Source: Loktanella sp. PT4BL
Lineage (GTDB): Bacteria; Pseudomonadota; Alphaproteobacteria; Rhodobacterales; Rhodobacteraceae
NCBI RefSeq assembly: GCF_003201935.1
Contig: NZ_QJJL01000001.1
Coordinates: 950,272-1,014,271, forward strand
Reading direction: 5' to 3'
Length of the DNA: 64,000 bases
Below are positions 34,512 through 43,105 of this stretch, piece by piece. Within the stretch, counting starts at the first letter, position 1. Each line of letters begins with the position of its first letter. Position numbers and translations under genes: made by a program. Under the pieces are notes generated by a model. That model was not told the DNA's origin and searched no databases. It was given only the letters and a program-made list of their open reading frames with translations.

Positions 34512-35693
34512 ATGACAGAGAAACTCGCCGCTATTCTGCAAGCTGCCAAGGACCACGCTGAACAGGTGATCCTGCCCAATGTTGATGCATGGAACGCCGC
34601 AAAGAAATGGCCGCGTGATGCCTCGGACAAGGCGGGGGCTGCGGGCCTGACGGGGCTTTATGCGCCCGAAGAGTTTGGCGGGCAGGGTTTGCCGCTGTCC
34701 GAGGGCATTCAGGTTTATGAACAATTGGGGCTTGGTGACGGGGCCTATGCCTTTGCGCTTTCGATGCACAATATCTGTACCTTTGCAGGCTGTGGCTATG
34801 GCACGGACGCCTTCAAGCAGAATTGGGCGCGGGATCTGACATCTGGGCGCAAGCTGGCGAATTTTGCACTGACCGAACCCCAGTCCGGGTCGGACCCCAT
34901 GCAGATGTACACCCGTGCGACCATCAATGGTGACGGGACATGGACAATCAGCGGTGCGAAGGCCTGGGTCAGTCTTGCGACAGAGGCTGACATCTATTTC
35001 ACGGTCGTCAAAACCAGTGATGCGCCCGGCCACAAGGACATGGCGATGATCGCCATCCCTGCGGATGCGCCGGGCCTGCGTTTCGGGCCGATGTACGAGA
35101 CACCATCCTACAATTTCCTGCCAATGTCCGAGATGTATATGGACAAGGTTGTGGTGAGTGAGGACAACATCATCCTGCCTATCGGGCAGGGCTTGCAAGG
35201 CTCGCTCATGGCGATCGATATCGCGCGTGTCTCGATCGCGTCAGGATGCTGCGGGTTGATGCAAGCGGCACTTGATACGGCCTTGTCCTATTCCAAGAAC
35301 CGCAAGATGTTTGGCGGCAAGAACCTTGAACTTGACGGTATTCAGTGGATGCTGGGAGAGGTCGCGACGGACCTTGAAGTCTCGCGTCTTCTCTATCGCA
35401 AAGCCGCAGAAGCGCTGGGCACGCCCGAGGGCCCCTTGATGGCGGCCCATGCCAAGCGTTTCGTGCCGGATGCCGCGCTTAAGGCTGCAAATACCTCCAC
35501 GCAGGTTTTGGGTGGCATGGGATTGCTCGCGCCTTATGGTCTGGACCGTTTGTCGCGTCTTGCCCAGATGCTGCGGATCGTGGATGGCACGACCGAGATC
35601 AGCCGCGTCGTCATCGGGCGCGCCCTGCAAAAACGCGCGGCGGCCTTGCCTGATTTGCCGGTGCCCAAGGGGTTTGGTGAGGCTGGGCGCTAA
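34512..35693 (+). CDS. Acyl-CoA dehydrogenase family protein
   Basis: ATG 34512 has GAAGGA upstream and gives 393 aa. FAD/substrate motifs [12 protein letters not shown] and [13 protein letters not shown] are present, and the C-terminus reads [22 protein letters not shown]. At the position of the usual catalytic Glu (YEGT in medium-chain enzymes) there is Asp (VDGT), as in some other branches. It oxidises an acyl-CoA to enoyl-CoA using an electron-transfer flavoprotein. Chain specificity unknown. Confidence 0.88.
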   Translation: MTEKLAAILQAAKDHAEQVILPNVDAWNAAKKWPRDASDKAGAAGLTGLYAPEEFGGQGLPLSEGIQVYEQLGLGDGAYAFALSMHNICTFAGCGYGTDAFKQNWARDLTSGRKLANFALTEPQSGSDPMQMYTRATINGDGTWTISGAKAWVSLATEADIYFTVVKTSDAPGHKDMAMIAIPADAPGLRFGPMYETPSYNFLPMSEMYMDKVVVSEDNIILPIGQGLQGSLMAIDIARVSIASGCCGLMQAALDTALSYSKNRKMFGGKNLELDGIQWMLGEVATDLEVSRLLYRKAAEALGTPEGPLMAAHAKRFVPDAALKAANTSTQVLGGMGLLAPYGLDRLSRLAQMLRIVDGTTEISRVVIGRALQKRAAALPDLPVPKGFGEAGR

Positions 35694-35710
35694 ATCGCTA
35701 CGCACCCGAG

Positions 35711-36766
35711 CTATTCAGTTGCTGTAAAGCCCACGATCAACTGGTGCAGTCCGAGTGCCGCGCCTGCGAAGATCGCTGTGAGCGTGACAGGCGCGCTGAA
35801 GGCCAGCAGGGAAAACGCAGTCAGACCTTGGCCGATACTGCACCCGATGGCGATCACGGCACCCACACCCATCAGGCCTGCACCGATGATCTGGCGGCGC
35901 AACTCGCGCGGGTCCTCGCAGGCTTCCCAGCGGAAATGACCTTTGATCAGACTGCCCAGGAAAGCGCCGATCCAGACCCCCGCGACAGAGCCGATCCCGA
36001 ATGAGAGTGACTGACCAGATGCGGTCATCCCGTAAAGGATGGCTTCGCCGACTGGGGCCGAGAACGTGTGGGAGACAAGCGGCAGGTCATCGAAACCATG
36101 CGCGTTGATATACTGCATGCCGCCCCATGCGCTGACGACAGCAATGCCGACCGCGATGCCCCAGAAGATGGCTGACCGGTCCTGCCGCAGGGTGCGGGCG
36201 CGCAGTGCAAAAGCAACCAGCAATGCGCCGATCACAAGGCCGATAAAGGCCACTGATATGCCGGTCGCTGCACCTAATGTATGGGCTATACCGCTCGGGA
36301 TCGCGGCAGGCGGGGTCGGGGGGAAGATTTCGACACGGATCCATGCCAGCGGGCCAGAAAGTGTGACATAGGCGCTGATGCCCATCACCAGAACGATCAC
36401 AAAAGACCGCAGATCACCTCCGCCGAGCCGTGCAAGCGCGCCGTAGCCGCAGTTTCCGGCCATCGCCATCCCGTAGCCGAAGAGACCACCCCCAATGATG
36501 CTGGCAACGGGTGACCATTGTTGTGACAGATAAAAAGACTTGGCGGGGTCGAAAAGACCAAAGGCCATCAGGCCGAAACTGCCGACGACGGCAGTTCCGA
36601 TGGCCAGAATCCACATTCTCAGGCGTTTGTCATTGTTGCCGTAAAGATAGTCTTCGATCGCGCCCAGTGTGCAGAACCGGCCCAGTCTTGCAGCAAGTCC
36701 AAGTAATACGCCACCGAACAGCCCCACGGCTGCCGCGACGTTCGCCTCTCCCAATGCATCGAGCAA
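35711..36766 (-). CDS. YeeE/YedE family sulfur-compound transporter
   Basis: Begins at TTG 36766 with GGGAGGAA 6 nt upstream, as no in-frame ATG fits. The 351-aa protein has about nine membrane helices and the family's conserved cysteines (LGRFCTLGA, AGNCGYGALARLGGGD, AIGCSIGQGLTAF). TsuA of this family takes up thiosulfate through Cys relays, and SoxT proteins of sox clusters are relatives. It is co-oriented with and 51 bp downstream of the soxR-like gene. Uptake of thiosulfate or sulfide-derived sulfur is inferred. Confidence 0.85.
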   Translation of the reverse strand: MLDALGEANVAAAVGLFGGVLLGLAARLGRFCTLGAIEDYLYGNNDKRLRMWILAIGTAVVGSFGLMAFGLFDPAKSFYLSQQWSPVASIIGGGLFGYGMAMAGNCGYGALARLGGGDLRSFVIVLVMGISAYVTLSGPLAWIRVEIFPPTPPAAIPSGIAHTLGAATGISVAFIGLVIGALLVAFALRARTLRQDRSAIFWGIAVGIAVVSAWGGMQYINAHGFDDLPLVSHTFSAPVGEAILYGMTASGQSLSFGIGSVAGVWIGAFLGSLIKGHFRWEACEDPRELRRQIIGAGLMGVGAVIAIGCSIGQGLTAFSLLAFSAPVTLTAIFAGAALGLHQLIVGFTATE

Positions 36767-36817
36767 TGGCCGTTCCTCCCTGTTCGTCAGTCGAATTGAA
36801 CGGGAGGTGGCTAAGCC

Positions 36818-37153
36818 TCAGTCCGTTTTGCAGAACAATTCGTAGACAAGACCAATGATCCTGCGAGATTTGTCATCCGTCAAGCTATAGTAAATTGTTT
36901 TGCCTTCACGGCGGGGCGTGACCAGCCCTTCGAGCCGCAACCGACCCAGTTGCTGGGATACGGCGGCCTGGCGTGCCGAGAGCAGTTCTTCGAGTTCTGT
37001 GACTGATTTTTCACCAGTTGCGAGGTGGCACAGGATCATCAGGCGGCCTTCGTGACTGATCGCTTTGAGATAATTCGTCGCGATTGTCGCGTTGTCCATC
37101 ATCTCGTCCAAGCGAGCATCATCAACGTCAGTATCAAAAACCGGAAGTGTCAT
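36818..37153 (-). CDS. soxR: ArsR-family persulfide-responsive repressor (SoxR/SqrR/BigR type)
   Basis: The 111-aa winged-HTH protein has recognition helix region SARQAAVSQQLGRLRLEG and two cysteines, Cys42 (MILCHLA) and Cys108 (LFCKTD). The pair matches the two redox cysteines of Rhodobacter SqrR (41 and 107), which form a polysulfide bridge and release DNA. It lacks the metal-binding motif of arsenic sensors. Likely represses the sox operons through the ATTC-N8-GAAT-like sites at 37664, 39054, 41342 and 52327. Confidence 0.9.
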   Translation of the reverse strand: MTLPVFDTDVDDARLDEMMDNATIATNYLKAISHEGRLMILCHLATGEKSVTELEELLSARQAAVSQQLGRLRLEGLVTPRREGKTIYYSLTDDKSRRIIGLVYELFCKTD

Positions 37154-37268
37154 AAGCCTTGGAGCCTCACGAGAATCTTTCTGTTCAGGTCAAATCGTCT
37201 GCGCCTGTAATCGGGCTTTTGCCGCCAAATTGCTACCTCTGAGCGCGGGCAAAACGCGGTTTTTTCGC

Positions 37269-37658
37269 CTATTTTTCTGATTTTGCAAGAAATACACCCT
37301 CTTGCTCGAGCATTTGCCCCAAAAGTCCCCAGAAAAAATCATCGCCCGGATAGCCCTCGATCCGGTTTGTTTCGATACCTTCGACAAGCAGGATAAACGT
37401 CGGGGTGTAATTGATCCGCCGGGCAAGCACGATGTCGGAAGGCATCGGATCAAGCAGATTGACACGGCGCAGCGGGGCGGCGGCACCTTCGTCTGTTTTG
37501 GGGTATATGGGGCCGATTTCTTCGTTCCAGCGCGCGCACCAAAGACAGCCGGGTTCTTCGGCCATCATCAGTTGCAACTCTGCCCGTGCAGAGGCCGCAG
37601 ACATCAGGGTCACTGCAAAAGCAGCAACTGCGAGGCGGATAATAAAACTAGCTTTCAT
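37269..37658 (-). CDS. soxS: SoxS, periplasmic thioredoxin-like protein
   Basis: From ATG 37658 the protein is 129 aa with a signal peptide (MKASFIIRLAVAAFAVTLMS) and a thioredoxin-like active site PGCLWC followed by ARWNEEI. ATG 37667 is an alternative; neither has a strong ribosome binding site. In Paracoccus SoxS reactivates SoxYZ by reducing its carrier cysteine. It is divergent from soxV and shares the operator at 37664-37683. Confidence 0.85.
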   Translation of the reverse strand: MKASFIIRLAVAAFAVTLMSAASARAELQLMMAEEPGCLWCARWNEEIGPIYPKTDEGAAAPLRRVNLLDPMPSDIVLARRINYTPTFILLVEGIETNRIEGYPGDDFFWGLLGQMLEQEGVFLAKSEK

Positions 37659-37663
37659 CTTAA

Positions 37664-37683
37664 ACATTCAATAATTCTAATAT
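37664..37683. promoter_or_regulatory. SqrR/BigR-type operator in soxS-soxV intergenic region
   Basis: ACATTC-N8-TAATAT resembles the ATTC-N8-GAAT palindrome, with one core mismatch. A second ATTC-N6-GAAT pair overlaps it (37674-37687). It covers the start region of soxS and precedes soxV by 31 bp. Confidence 0.5.
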
Positions 37684-37714
37684 GAATCATGCGTGCAATC
37701 AAGGAAAACAACAC

Positions 37715-38452
37715 ATGCTGGACGTAAGCTTTTTTGGTGCTGCGGTGGCAGGGCTTTTGTCATTCTTTACGCCATGCGTTTTGCCGATGGTGCCGTTCTA
37801 CCTCTGCTATATGGCCGGTACATCAATGTCCGAGTTGCGTTCTGACGATGCAATTAGCCCGTCTGTGCAGCGCAGGCTGATTGTGTCTGCTGTGTTCTTT
37901 GCTTTTGGTGTCACAACCATCTTTGTGCTCTTGGGCATGGGCGCTACAGCGGTGGGGCAGGCCTTTGGCATGTGGCGCGACACCTTGCGCTATGTGGCGG
38001 CCGGGGTGTTGTTGGTCTTTGGCTTGCATTTTCTGGGCGTTATCCGCGTCCCGCTGCTTTACCGCGAAGCCAAGATTGAAAGCACGGCCGAACCGACAAC
38101 GATCATTGGTGCCTACGTTATGGGTTTGGCTTTCGGCTTTGGCTGGACGCCCTGCGTCGGCCCTGCACTTGCAGCAATCCTGATGGTGGCCAGCGGGATG
38201 GGTGACATCTGGCGCGGTGGCCTGCTCTTGCTGGTTTACGGCCTTGCAATGACTGCGCCCTTCGTTGTCGCGGCCTTTTTCGCCCGCCCGTTCCTGAGCT
38301 GGCTTCAGCGCAACCGCAAATATCTTGCCCATGTTGAACGGGTCATGGGTGTGATGCTGATCATCTTTGCTGTGCTGATCGGAACCAATTCGGTCAATTA
38401 CATCGCCCAATGGATGATCGAAGTAATGCCTGCATTTACCAACCTAGGATAA
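37715..38452 (+). CDS. soxV: SoxV, CcdA-type thiol-disulfide electron transporter
   Basis: ATG 37715 has AAGGAAAAC upstream and gives 245 aa, the length of Paracoccus SoxV. Six membrane helices carry the conserved cysteines in SFFTPCVLPMVPFYLCYMAG and GFGWTPCVGPALAAIL. SoxV moves electrons from cytoplasmic thioredoxin across the membrane to periplasmic SoxW. It is the first gene of the plus-strand sox block, with soxW 11 bp downstream. Confidence 0.93.
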   Translation: MLDVSFFGAAVAGLLSFFTPCVLPMVPFYLCYMAGTSMSELRSDDAISPSVQRRLIVSAVFFAFGVTTIFVLLGMGATAVGQAFGMWRDTLRYVAAGVLLVFGLHFLGVIRVPLLYREAKIESTAEPTTIIGAYVMGLAFGFGWTPCVGPALAAILMVASGMGDIWRGGLLLLVYGLAMTAPFVVAAFFARPFLSWLQRNRKYLAHVERVMGVMLIIFAVLIGTNSVNYIAQWMIEVMPAFTNLG

Positions 38453-38463
38453 AGGAAGTGATC

Positions 38464-39033
38464 ATGATTTTTCGCCGTTTTCTCGCTCTTGCAGCGCTTG
38501 TTCTGGCTCTCCCGGCTTTCGCCACGCCTTTGGGTGACGACGGTCTGCACAAGGCCGACTGGATGCATGACACCTTCAAGGATCTGCGCGAGGACCTTGC
38601 CGAGGCGAATGCCGAAGGCAAACGCCTGCTGGTCATTATCGAGCAGCGCGGTTGCATCTATTGCACCAAAATGCATGAAGAGGTTTTCCCAACACCCGAA
38701 ATTTCTGCGATGCTGAATGAGGAATTCTTCGTCATCCAGATCAATATGTTCGGAGATGTCGAAGTGACGGATTTTGACGGGACCACTTTGGCTGAAAAAG
38801 ACATGGTGCGCCGCTGGAATGCACTGTTCACGCCGACCATGATGTTTTTCCCTCAAGAGGTGGAAGAGGGGCAGATTGCGACACAGGCGGCTGTTGCTGT
38901 CATGCCCGGCGCCTTTGGTCGCGCGACTACGTTGAACCTGCTCAACTGGATCAATGAAGAAGGCTATCTTGGTGATGAACCCTTCCAGAAATATCATGCA
39001 AGGATCATCCAGGAGCAGGGAATAACCGAGTAA
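38464..39033 (+). CDS. soxW: SoxW, periplasmic thioredoxin
   Basis: ATG 38464 has AAGGAAG just upstream. The 189-aa protein has a signal peptide (MIFRRFLALAALVLALPAFA) and a thioredoxin-fold active site EQRGCIYCTKMHEEVF, followed by FTPTMMFFP with the cis-Pro. SoxV reduces SoxW, keeping periplasmic Sox proteins active. Confidence 0.93.
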   Translation: MIFRRFLALAALVLALPAFATPLGDDGLHKADWMHDTFKDLREDLAEANAEGKRLLVIIEQRGCIYCTKMHEEVFPTPEISAMLNEEFFVIQINMFGDVEVTDFDGTTLAEKDMVRRWNALFTPTMMFFPQEVEEGQIATQAAVAVMPGAFGRATTLNLLNWINEEGYLGDEPFQKYHARIIQEQGITE

Positions 39034-39053
39034 AATCAGATGCCTGAGTACAA

Positions 39054-39073
39054 ACATTCAAATAAATGATTTT
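39054..39073. promoter_or_regulatory. Candidate SqrR-type operator upstream of soxX
   Basis: ACATTC-N8-GATTTT has a perfect left half (ATTC) and one mismatch on the right (GATT for GAAT). It lies 68 bp before soxX. Confidence 0.45.
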
Positions 39074-39140
39074 GTTGTTGCGACTCTCGCGATCTGTAGT
39101 CTACGGTATACGAAACACATTTGTGATCCAGGGAGGGACC

Positions 39141-39614
39141 ATGAAGCAGATTCTTAGCGCAGGTGTCGCGATCGCCATAGCGACCGTTGGCTTTGCTGAA
39201 GGCATGATGCCTGATGATGTCGTTTACAGCGAGTATGGTGAAGTCGAGGCGTCCCTGTCCGGCCAACCGGGCGATGCGGCGGCAGGCCTTGAAATCATGG
39301 TTTCACGTGGCAAGGGCAATTGCATTGCCTGTCATCAGGTGACCGCTCTGGAAGAGTATCCGTTTCACGGCGAAGTTGGCCCATCGCTTGACGGTGTGGG
39401 TGAATACCGTACCGCAGCCGAGCTTCGTGGCATCATAGCAAATGCGAAGATGACCTATGAGGGGACAATCATGCCGGCGTTCTACCGCGCAAGCGGGTTC
39501 AACCGCCCGGGGAACGCTTTCACCGGAAAAGCCGCAGAGGGCGAACTGTCCCCGCTGCTGACCGCTCAGGAAATCGAAGATGTGGTCGCATATCTTCAAA
39601 CACTCAAAGACTGA
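39141..39614 (+). CDS. soxX: SoxX, monoheme cytochrome c of SoxAX
   Basis: ATG 39141 has GGGAGG upstream. The 157-aa protein has a signal peptide, one heme site CIACH (61-65) and the axial-Met segment GTIMPAFYRASG (Met111). With SoxA it forms the periplasmic SoxAX cytochrome, which oxidatively couples thiosulfate to SoxY. First of soxXYZA, with a candidate operator before it and a terminator after soxA. Confidence 0.95.
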   Translation: MKQILSAGVAIAIATVGFAEGMMPDDVVYSEYGEVEASLSGQPGDAAAGLEIMVSRGKGNCIACHQVTALEEYPFHGEVGPSLDGVGEYRTAAELRGIIANAKMTYEGTIMPAFYRASGFNRPGNAFTGKAAEGELSPLLTAQEIEDVVAYLQTLKD

Positions 39615-39644
39615 TCTGCAACTGGCAGACTTATAGGAGACCCT

Positions 39645-40061
39645 ATGAAACTTACACGTAGACATACGCTTATGATGGCGTTCGGCTCCGCGCTCGCAGC
39701 TGTTATGCCGTTTCGTGCATTCGCTGCAGTCGAGGATAATATTGCAGCGTTTACCGGTGGTGCCGCTGTCGGAAGTGAGGGCATTACATTGATTGCCCCT
39801 GAAATCGCGGAGAACGGCAACACTGTGCCGATCGAAGTGAATGCGCCGGGTGCCGAGGCGATTATCGTCTTTGCAGCAGGCAATCCGACACCATCGGTTG
39901 CGACATTCAATTTCGGTCCGATGGCCGCATCCCAATCTGCGGCGACACGTATCCGTCTTGCAGGCACGCAGGATGTCGTCGCGATCGCCCGCATGCCTGA
40001 CGGCAGCTTTGTGCAGGCCAGTCAGGAAGTAAAAGTGACCATTGGCGGCTGCGGCGGCTGA
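39645..40061 (+). CDS. soxY: SoxY, sulfur-carrier protein
   Basis: The 138-aa protein has a Tat signal (LTRRHTLMMAFGSALAAVM) and the defining C-terminal GGCGG swinging arm whose Cys carries the sulfur intermediates. It pairs with SoxZ, encoded 16 bp downstream, and the complex is exported through the Tat system. Length matches the family. Confidence 0.97.
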   Translation: MKLTRRHTLMMAFGSALAAVMPFRAFAAVEDNIAAFTGGAAVGSEGITLIAPEIAENGNTVPIEVNAPGAEAIIVFAAGNPTPSVATFNFGPMAASQSAATRIRLAGTQDVVAIARMPDGSFVQASQEVKVTIGGCGG

Positions 40062-40077
40062 GTGAGGAAGAAAACAA

Positions 40078-40407
40078 ATGGCAGATAATGTAACACCCCG
40101 CGTTCGCGTCCCCCGTGATGCCACCGCCGGCGAAGAAATCACCATCAAGACACTGATCAGCCACCCGATGGAGTCCGGTCAGCGCAAAGATGGCGACGGC
40201 AATGTGATCCCGCGCTCGATCATCAACCGTTTCACATGCACGTTTAACGGCGAGACAGTCATTGACGTCACGCTGGAGCCGGCGATTTCAACGAACCCGT
40301 ATTTCGAGTTCCAGGCCATCGTGCCAGAGAGCGGGACGTTCGAATTCACTTGGTATGATGATGACGGCGCCGTCTACACCGACAGCAAAGATATTACCGT
40401 CGGGTAA
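40078..40407 (+). CDS. soxZ: SoxZ, SoxYZ scaffold subunit
   Basis: The 109-aa immunoglobulin-fold protein reads TPRVRVPRDATAGEEITIKT, LISHPMESGQRKD and SIINRFTCTFNGETVIDVTL. It has no signal of its own and would be co-exported with SoxY. Its single Cys lies in the NRFTCTF segment. Confidence 0.96.
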   Translation: MADNVTPRVRVPRDATAGEEITIKTLISHPMESGQRKDGDGNVIPRSIINRFTCTFNGETVIDVTLEPAISTNPYFEFQAIVPESGTFEFTWYDDDGAVYTDSKDITVG

Positions 40408-40434
40408 CCGCGGAACACACGCCAGGGAGGGCCG

Positions 40435-41286
40435 ATGTCTATGAAATCACTGTTTAAGGGCGGTATTGCCGCCGTAGCAATTCTTTCCGCTTTTGCGGCA
40501 AACGCGGACGAAGAGGCAGATCTCGTCATCAACGAAGAGATCGAGATCACAGTCCGGACCGATGCGCCAGCGCATGTTGAAAACCTGAGCACGATCTACT
40601 CGGGTTGGGTGTTTCGTTCGACGGAAACACAAGCCTTGCAGATGGATGATTTCGAAAACCCCGGCATGATCTTTGTCGACGATGCGATCGCAGCATGGAA
40701 CACAGTTGAGGGCACAGAGGGTCAATCCTGTGCGGCCTGTCACGGTGCGCCGGAAGAAATGGCCGGTGTGCGTGCTGTTTACCCCAAATGGAACGACGAA
40801 GCCGAAGAAGTGCGTACAATCGCGATGCAGGTCAACGGTTGCCGGACAGAACAGATGGGTGCCGACGAGTGGAAGTACGATGGCAACGAGATGCTGAATA
40901 TGGAAGCGCTCTTGGCGTCCGTGTCACGCGGCATCCCTGTGAATGTGGCCATCGACGGCCCCGTTCAGGCCATGTGGGAAAAGGGCCGTGAGCTGTACTA
41001 TACACGGTTCGGCCAGCTTGATCTGTCTTGCGCCAATTGCCACGAAGACAACTATGGCAATAACATCCGCGCCGATCACCTGAGCCAAGGCCAGATCAAC
41101 GCGTTTCCGACCTATCGCCTGAAGAACGCCAAGCTGAACGGTGTGCAGGGACGCTTCCGTGGGTGTATTCGTGACACCCGTGCGGAAACATTTGCCGTCG
41201 GTTCCGAGGAATTCATCGCGCTCGAGCTTTATGTCGCCTCACGCGGCAACGGCCTCTCGGTCGAAGGCCCGTCCGTCAGAAACTAA
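40435..41286 (+). CDS. soxA: SoxA, diheme cytochrome c of SoxAX
   Basis: The 283-aa protein has a signal peptide, heme motifs CAACH (99-103) and CANCH (199-203), and the active-site Cys244 in GRFRGCIRDTRAE that carries the persulfide-modified heme ligand. ATG 40435 has GGGAGG upstream. It joins thiosulfate to SoxY with SoxX. Both heme motifs are intact, as in the diheme Paracoccus/Rhodovulum form. A terminator follows. Confidence 0.96.
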   Translation: MSMKSLFKGGIAAVAILSAFAANADEEADLVINEEIEITVRTDAPAHVENLSTIYSGWVFRSTETQALQMDDFENPGMIFVDDAIAAWNTVEGTEGQSCAACHGAPEEMAGVRAVYPKWNDEAEEVRTIAMQVNGCRTEQMGADEWKYDGNEMLNMEALLASVSRGIPVNVAIDGPVQAMWEKGRELYYTRFGQLDLSCANCHEDNYGNNIRADHLSQGQINAFPTYRLKNAKLNGVQGRFRGCIRDTRAETFAVGSEEFIALELYVASRGNGLSVEGPSVRN

Positions 41287-41298
41287 TCCTCCCTGAAC

Positions 41299-41331
41299 TG
41301 CCCGCTTCAACCAGTTTGAGGCGGGCATTTT
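41299..41331 (+). terminator. Rho-independent terminator after soxA
   Basis: TGCCCGC pairs with GCGGGCA, extended by five inner pairs (one G-T) around CCAGT, and followed by TTTT. It separates soxXYZA from soxB, which has its own operator downstream. Confidence 0.82.
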
Positions 41332-41341
41332 CAACCTCAAT

Positions 41342-41361
41342 ATATTCACAAATTAGAATAT
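41342..41361. promoter_or_regulatory. SqrR/BigR-type operator upstream of soxB
   Basis: ATATTC-ACAAATTA-GAATAT is a perfect inverted repeat of the ATTC-N8-GAAT type, 27 bp before soxB. It is the best match in the window. Confidence 0.7.
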
Positions 41362-41388
41362 GATAGCACAAGAGGCTCGATAACTCAC

Positions 41389-43092
41389 ATGATCTCACGT
41401 CGCGATTTTCTGCAGGCCAGCATGGCGGCTTCGGCGATTGTCGGAGCGTCGGGCTTTGGCAATTGGGGCAGGCTGGCAGCGCAGCAAGCGTTGAGCCAAA
41501 GCGATCTGCTTCAGTTTGACACCTTCGGGAATGTTTCCCTTATCCATATCACCGATATTCACGCCCAGCTGAAACCGATCTGGTTCCGCGAGCCTGAAAT
41601 CAATCTTGGCGTTGGATCCAACAAGGGGGCAGTGCCACACATCACGGGCGCAGACTTCCGCAAGCTTTATGGTATCGAAGATGGCAGCGCGTCGCATTAC
41701 GCGCTCAGCTATGACGATTTTACTGCGCTTGGTCAGGCCTATGGCAAGATGGGCGGGATGGACCGTGTCGCGACTGTCGTGAACAGCATCCGCGCGGACC
41801 GTCCCGATGCGTTGTTGCTGGATGGCGGCGATACATGGCACGGCTCGTACACCTGCTACAAAACCGAAGGGCAGGATGTCGTGAACATCATGAACCTGCT
41901 GAAACCCGATGCGATGACCTTCCACTGGGAATTCACGCTGGGGTCTGACCGTGTGCGCGATATTGTAGGCGATCTGCCCTTTGCCGCGCTGGGACAGAAC
42001 ATTTTTGACGCCGAGTGGGACGAACCCGCAGAGGATTTCCAGCCTTACCAGTTCTTTGAACGTGGCGGTGTGAAAATTGCGGTGATCGGGCAAGCTTTCC
42101 CCTATATGCCGATCGCTAACCCCGGTTGGATGTTCCCCGAGTATTCGTTCGGCATCCGCGACCAGCGCATGCAGGAAATGGTCGATGAGGTCCGCGGGCA
42201 GGGTGCCGAACTGGTTGTCTGCCTGTCCCACAACGGTTTTGACGTGGACAAGAAGATGGCAGAGCGCGTCACAGGAATTGATGTGATCCTCGCCGGACAC
42301 ACCCATGACGCGCTGCCGGAACCTGTTTTGGTTGGCGAAACGATTGTTGTGGCCTCCGGCTCCAACGGGAAGTTCGTCAGCCGCGTTGATCTTGATGTGC
42401 GCGATGGCCGGATGATGGGCTTCCGCCACAAGCTGATCCCGATCTTCGCGGATGTGATTGAGCCGGATGCAGAGGTTGCCGCCGCCATTGATGCGGAACG
42501 CGCGCCTTTCCTGAATGAACTGACCGAAGTTATCGGCAAGACAGCGGATGACACGCTGCTCTACCGTCGCGGTAACTTCAATGGCTCGTGGGATGATCTG
42601 ATCTGCGACGCGCTGATCCAGGAGCGTGACGCCGATATCTCGATGTCACCCGGCGTGCGCTGGGGTCCTTCAATCATGCCCGGACAGGACATTACCCGCG
42701 AGGATATCTGGAACGTCACCTCGATGACCTATCCGAACGCCTATCGCACGGAAATGACGGGTGAATTTATTCATACCATCATGGAGGACGTGGCCGACAA
42801 CCTGTTCAACACCGACCCTTACTATCAGCAAGGCGGTGACATGGTCCGCGTGGGCGGCATGGGCTACAGCATTGATGTCAGCAAACCCATCGGACAGCGC
42901 GTTACGGACATGACACTGTTGAAAACCGGTGAGGCGATTGATCCCGCTAAAACCTATGTGGTCGCAGGCTGGGCCTCGGTCAATGAAGGCACCGAAGGAC
43001 CACCGATCTGGGATGTCGTTGAAAACCATATTCGCAATTTGGGCACCGTGCAGGTGAAACCGAACACAAGCGTCAAAGTCTCTGGCGCATAA
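41389..43092 (+). CDS. soxB: SoxB, thiosulfohydrolase
   Basis: The 567-aa protein has a Tat signal (SRRDFLQASMAASAIVGASG) and the dimanganese 5'-nucleotidase-family motifs: LIHITDIHAQLKP, LLDGGDTWHGS, HWEFTLG, VCLSHNGFDVD and AGHTHDALPEP. It cleaves the terminal sulfonate from SoxY-bound sulfur as sulfate in the periplasm. Full length with no lesion. Confidence 0.97.
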   Translation: MISRRDFLQASMAASAIVGASGFGNWGRLAAQQALSQSDLLQFDTFGNVSLIHITDIHAQLKPIWFREPEINLGVGSNKGAVPHITGADFRKLYGIEDGSASHYALSYDDFTALGQAYGKMGGMDRVATVVNSIRADRPDALLLDGGDTWHGSYTCYKTEGQDVVNIMNLLKPDAMTFHWEFTLGSDRVRDIVGDLPFAALGQNIFDAEWDEPAEDFQPYQFFERGGVKIAVIGQAFPYMPIANPGWMFPEYSFGIRDQRMQEMVDEVRGQGAELVVCLSHNGFDVDKKMAERVTGIDVILAGHTHDALPEPVLVGETIVVASGSNGKFVSRVDLDVRDGRMMGFRHKLIPIFADVIEPDAEVAAAIDAERAPFLNELTEVIGKTADDTLLYRRGNFNGSWDDLICDALIQERDADISMSPGVRWGPSIMPGQDITREDIWNVTSMTYPNAYRTEMTGEFIHTIMEDVADNLFNTDPYYQQGGDMVRVGGMGYSIDVSKPIGQRVTDMTLLKTGEAIDPAKTYVVAGWASVNEGTEGPPIWDVVENHIRNLGTVQVKPNTSVKVSGA

Positions 43093-43105
43093 GGAGAAAC
43101 AGGAA

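Noticed and set aside
36500..36640. Possible plus-strand genes opposite the YeeE/YedE gene
   Set aside because: Frames are shadows of the membrane protein; the minus-strand frame carries the family motifs.
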